DNA from: Candidatus Omnitrophica bacterium CG1_02_40_15
GTDB taxonomy: Bacteria; Omnitrophota; Gorgyraeia; Gorgyraeales; Gorgyraeaceae
Reading direction: 5' to 3'
Assembly (NCBI GenBank): GCA_001871815.1
Contig: MNVP01000023.1
Coordinates: forward strand, 1 to 5,792
DNA length: 5,792 nt
Positions 4,962 through 5,792 of this stretch are shown here, in pieces. The stretch's first letter is position 1, and every line of letters begins with the position of its first letter. Position numbers and translations under genes: made by a program. The notes beneath the pieces were generated by a model. That model made no database searches. It had not been told where the DNA came from and was given only the letters and a program-made list of their open reading frames with translations.

Positions 4962-4986
4962 CAGGAAAGTGTTTTATGCTTTCCTG
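4962..4986 (+). promoter_or_regulatory. Leader stem-loop before the Trp-rich small gene
   Basis: CAGGAAAG (4962-4969) and CTTTCCTG (4979-4986) form a perfect 8-bp stem with a 9-nt loop; TGG (4958-4960) and CCA (4989-4991) could extend it past a small internal loop. It is followed by an A-rich run and AGGAGG at 5000-5005. With no T-run it is not an intrinsic terminator. It might act as a 5' stabiliser, a processing site or a protein-binding site (inference). Confidence 0.4.
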
Positions 4987-5010
4987 TGCCATAAAAAATA
5001 GGAGGCAAGT

Positions 5011-5286
5011 ATGTCTGACGAAAAGATCATAAATGAGCATCAAGAGGAAAAGCTGCCCATAGCTCCTCCTCTAAAGGTCCTGGATTACAGGACCATCAGC
5101 AGGGGTTTTGGGTGGTGGTCAGCAGTAGTGCTGGTTGAATCATGGGGCAATAAGCGCCTGTCTATGTATCTATGGCAGAAGGCAGATAACGGCTGGAAAA
5201 GAAAACAGAAATATACGATACATAGCCAAGAAAGGTGGCATCTTATATCTGAAGCAGTTGAGACGTTAATAGGGGAATTGCAGTAA
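5011..5286 (+). CDS. Small soluble Trp-rich protein of unknown function
   Basis: 91 residues with no signal peptide or membrane helix. I do not recognise the family. The first 20 residues are polar and probably disordered (MSDEKIINEHQEEK). The remainder reads like a small alpha/beta domain: several strands (SAVVLVESW, RLSMYLWQK, KQKYTI) ending in an amphipathic helix (about 73-90, ERWHLISEAVETLIGEL). Six Trp residues in 91 (35, 36, 45, 55, 62, 76) is unusually many. The strand-basic turn-strand-helix layout faintly resembles PC4/YdbC-type single-strand nucleic-acid binding domains, but I would not rely on this. It has the best ribosome binding site attached to a full-length gene in the window (AGGAGG at 5000-5005, 5 nt before ATG), suggesting good translation. 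It lies 77 nt after the zinc-ribbon gene behind two stem-loops, so it may be its own unit. Confidence 0.7.
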   Translation: MSDEKIINEHQEEKLPIAPPLKVLDYRTISRGFGWWSAVVLVESWGNKRLSMYLWQKADNGWKRKQKYTIHSQERWHLISEAVETLIGELQ

Positions 5287-5305
5287 TTTATTAGCTAATA
5301 TCGTG

Positions 5306-5406
5306 TTTTAGCGTATAGCGGATAGCGTAGAGCGTATAGGATATGATAGATATGTATCTTTTCTATTGTTTTCTATACGCTATACGCTCTACGCTAAACG
5401 CTAAAA
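5306..5406. repeat. Inverted repeat built of TAGCGTA-like heptamers
   Basis: Arms 5306-5339 and 5373-5406 (34 nt each) match at 30 of 34 positions in inverted orientation, with a 33-nt AT-rich loop. Each arm is a tandem of 7-nt units: left TAGCGTA, TAGCGGA, TAGCGTA, GAGCGTA, then TAG; right, read on the other strand, TAGCGTT, TAGCGTA, GAGCGTA, TAGCGTA, then TAG. It fills most of the gap between the Trp-rich gene and the pilin gene and stops 4 nt before the pilin ribosome binding site (GAGG 5411-5414). The A-run follows the right arm and the T-run precedes the left arm, the wrong way round for an intrinsic terminator on either strand. Confidence 0.85.
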
Positions 5407-5421
5407 AATAGAGGTATTATT

Positions 5422-5784
5422 ATGAGAACTCATAACTATAGTGGAGAAAAAGGTATAGCTATTTTTGTAACCCTGATGCTTTTATTTCTTTTGTCTCTGA
5501 TTACTATCGCAGTTCTTTTGACAGCATATAACTATAATAATATTTGCGAAGGCCAGACAAGGAGGTTAAAAGCCATGGTTTCAGCAGAATCAGGTATTAA
5601 TTATGCTTATTATCAACTAAGAAATGATGCTACGACTAATTTTTCTACTACCTATTATAGCGAACCAACTGCAGCTACGATTACTTTAAATGGTATTACT
5701 GCAAATGTATGGGCAACAGGGCCTGTCTCAGGCAGATATACAATAAAATCCAAGGCTACATATCTTAAAACACAAGTACAATAA
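5422..5784 (+). CDS. PilX/GspK-like minor pilin with type IV prepilin N terminus
   Basis: 120 residues. The N terminus has the prepilin layout: a short basic leader ending in Gly11, then a hydrophobic helix (about 12-34, IAIFVTLMLLFLLSLITIAV). Processing by prepilin peptidase would fall after Gly11 in GEKG/IAIF. Major pilins have Glu at position +5; here it is Val16, as in PilX/GspK-type minor pilins. TRRLKAMVSAESGINYAYYQLR (46-67) fits the PilX pattern in which the helix continues through an A.AESG...A...L segment. A small Thr-rich globular part follows, ending in a strand-like RYTIKSKATY typical of the last part of these proteins. At 120 residues it is short for the family. GAGG at 5411-5414, 7 nt before ATG, supports the start. 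The stop lies 8 nt before the window edge; more pilin or secretion genes may follow. Confidence 0.72.
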   Translation: MRTHNYSGEKGIAIFVTLMLLFLLSLITIAVLLTAYNYNNICEGQTRRLKAMVSAESGINYAYYQLRNDATTNFSTTYYSEPTAATITLNGITANVWATGPVSGRYTIKSKATYLKTQVQ

Positions 5785-5792
5785 TTTTTATA

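Noticed and set aside
5306..5406. CRISPR array
   Set aside because: The repeated units are 7 nt, directly adjacent with no spacers, and the two blocks are inverted.

Overview
The window looks like bacterial chromosome from a diderm (Gram-negative-type), AT-rich, probably uncultivated lineage. All convincing genes are on the + strand. The clues are a TonB/Tol-type energy-transduction cluster (which implies an outer membrane), heavy use of AGG/AGA arginine codons, and intergenic gaps packed with palindromic and inverted repeats. Together these recall Candidatus Omnitrophota or a neighbouring PVC/candidate-phylum lineage. That placement is an impression from style and was not tested.

Region 1 (about 69-4521) is the core: a long exported protein made almost entirely of TPR units (about 21), an ExbB/TolQ-family protein, an ExbD/TolR-family protein and a TonB-like protein. 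The likely picture is an inner-membrane ExbB-ExbD motor driving a TonB-like rod across the periplasm, with the TPR protein as a periplasmic scaffold or client. The surprise is that both classical protonatable membrane residues of this motor appear to be amides: Gln157 in ExbB where E. coli has Glu176, and Asn21 in ExbD where E. coli has Asp25. ThrT125 and Thr162 of ExbB and the Ser16/His20 pair of TonB are retained.

Region 2 (4522-5286) holds two small genes: a one-helix membrane protein with a four-cysteine zinc ribbon, and a soluble Trp-rich 91-residue protein with a very strong Shine-Dalgarno. Region 3 (5287-5792) holds a heptamer-based inverted repeat and then a short PilX/GspK-like minor pilin, perhaps the first gene of a pilus/secretion operon that continues past the window.

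The non-coding DNA is the second theme. A 29-nt palindrome occurs twice, once inside the signal-peptide coding part of the TPR gene and once inside a composite inverted-repeat element of about 170-185 bp. That element separates a perfect AGGAGG...ATG (overlapping the exbD stop) from the tonB reading frame, so tonB now has no Shine-Dalgarno directly upstream. Two further inverted repeats fill the tonB/zinc-ribbon gap, and a 34-nt-armed repeat built from TAGCGTA-like heptamers precedes the pilin gene. No RNA gene, CRISPR array, transposase gene or convincing intrinsic terminator was found.
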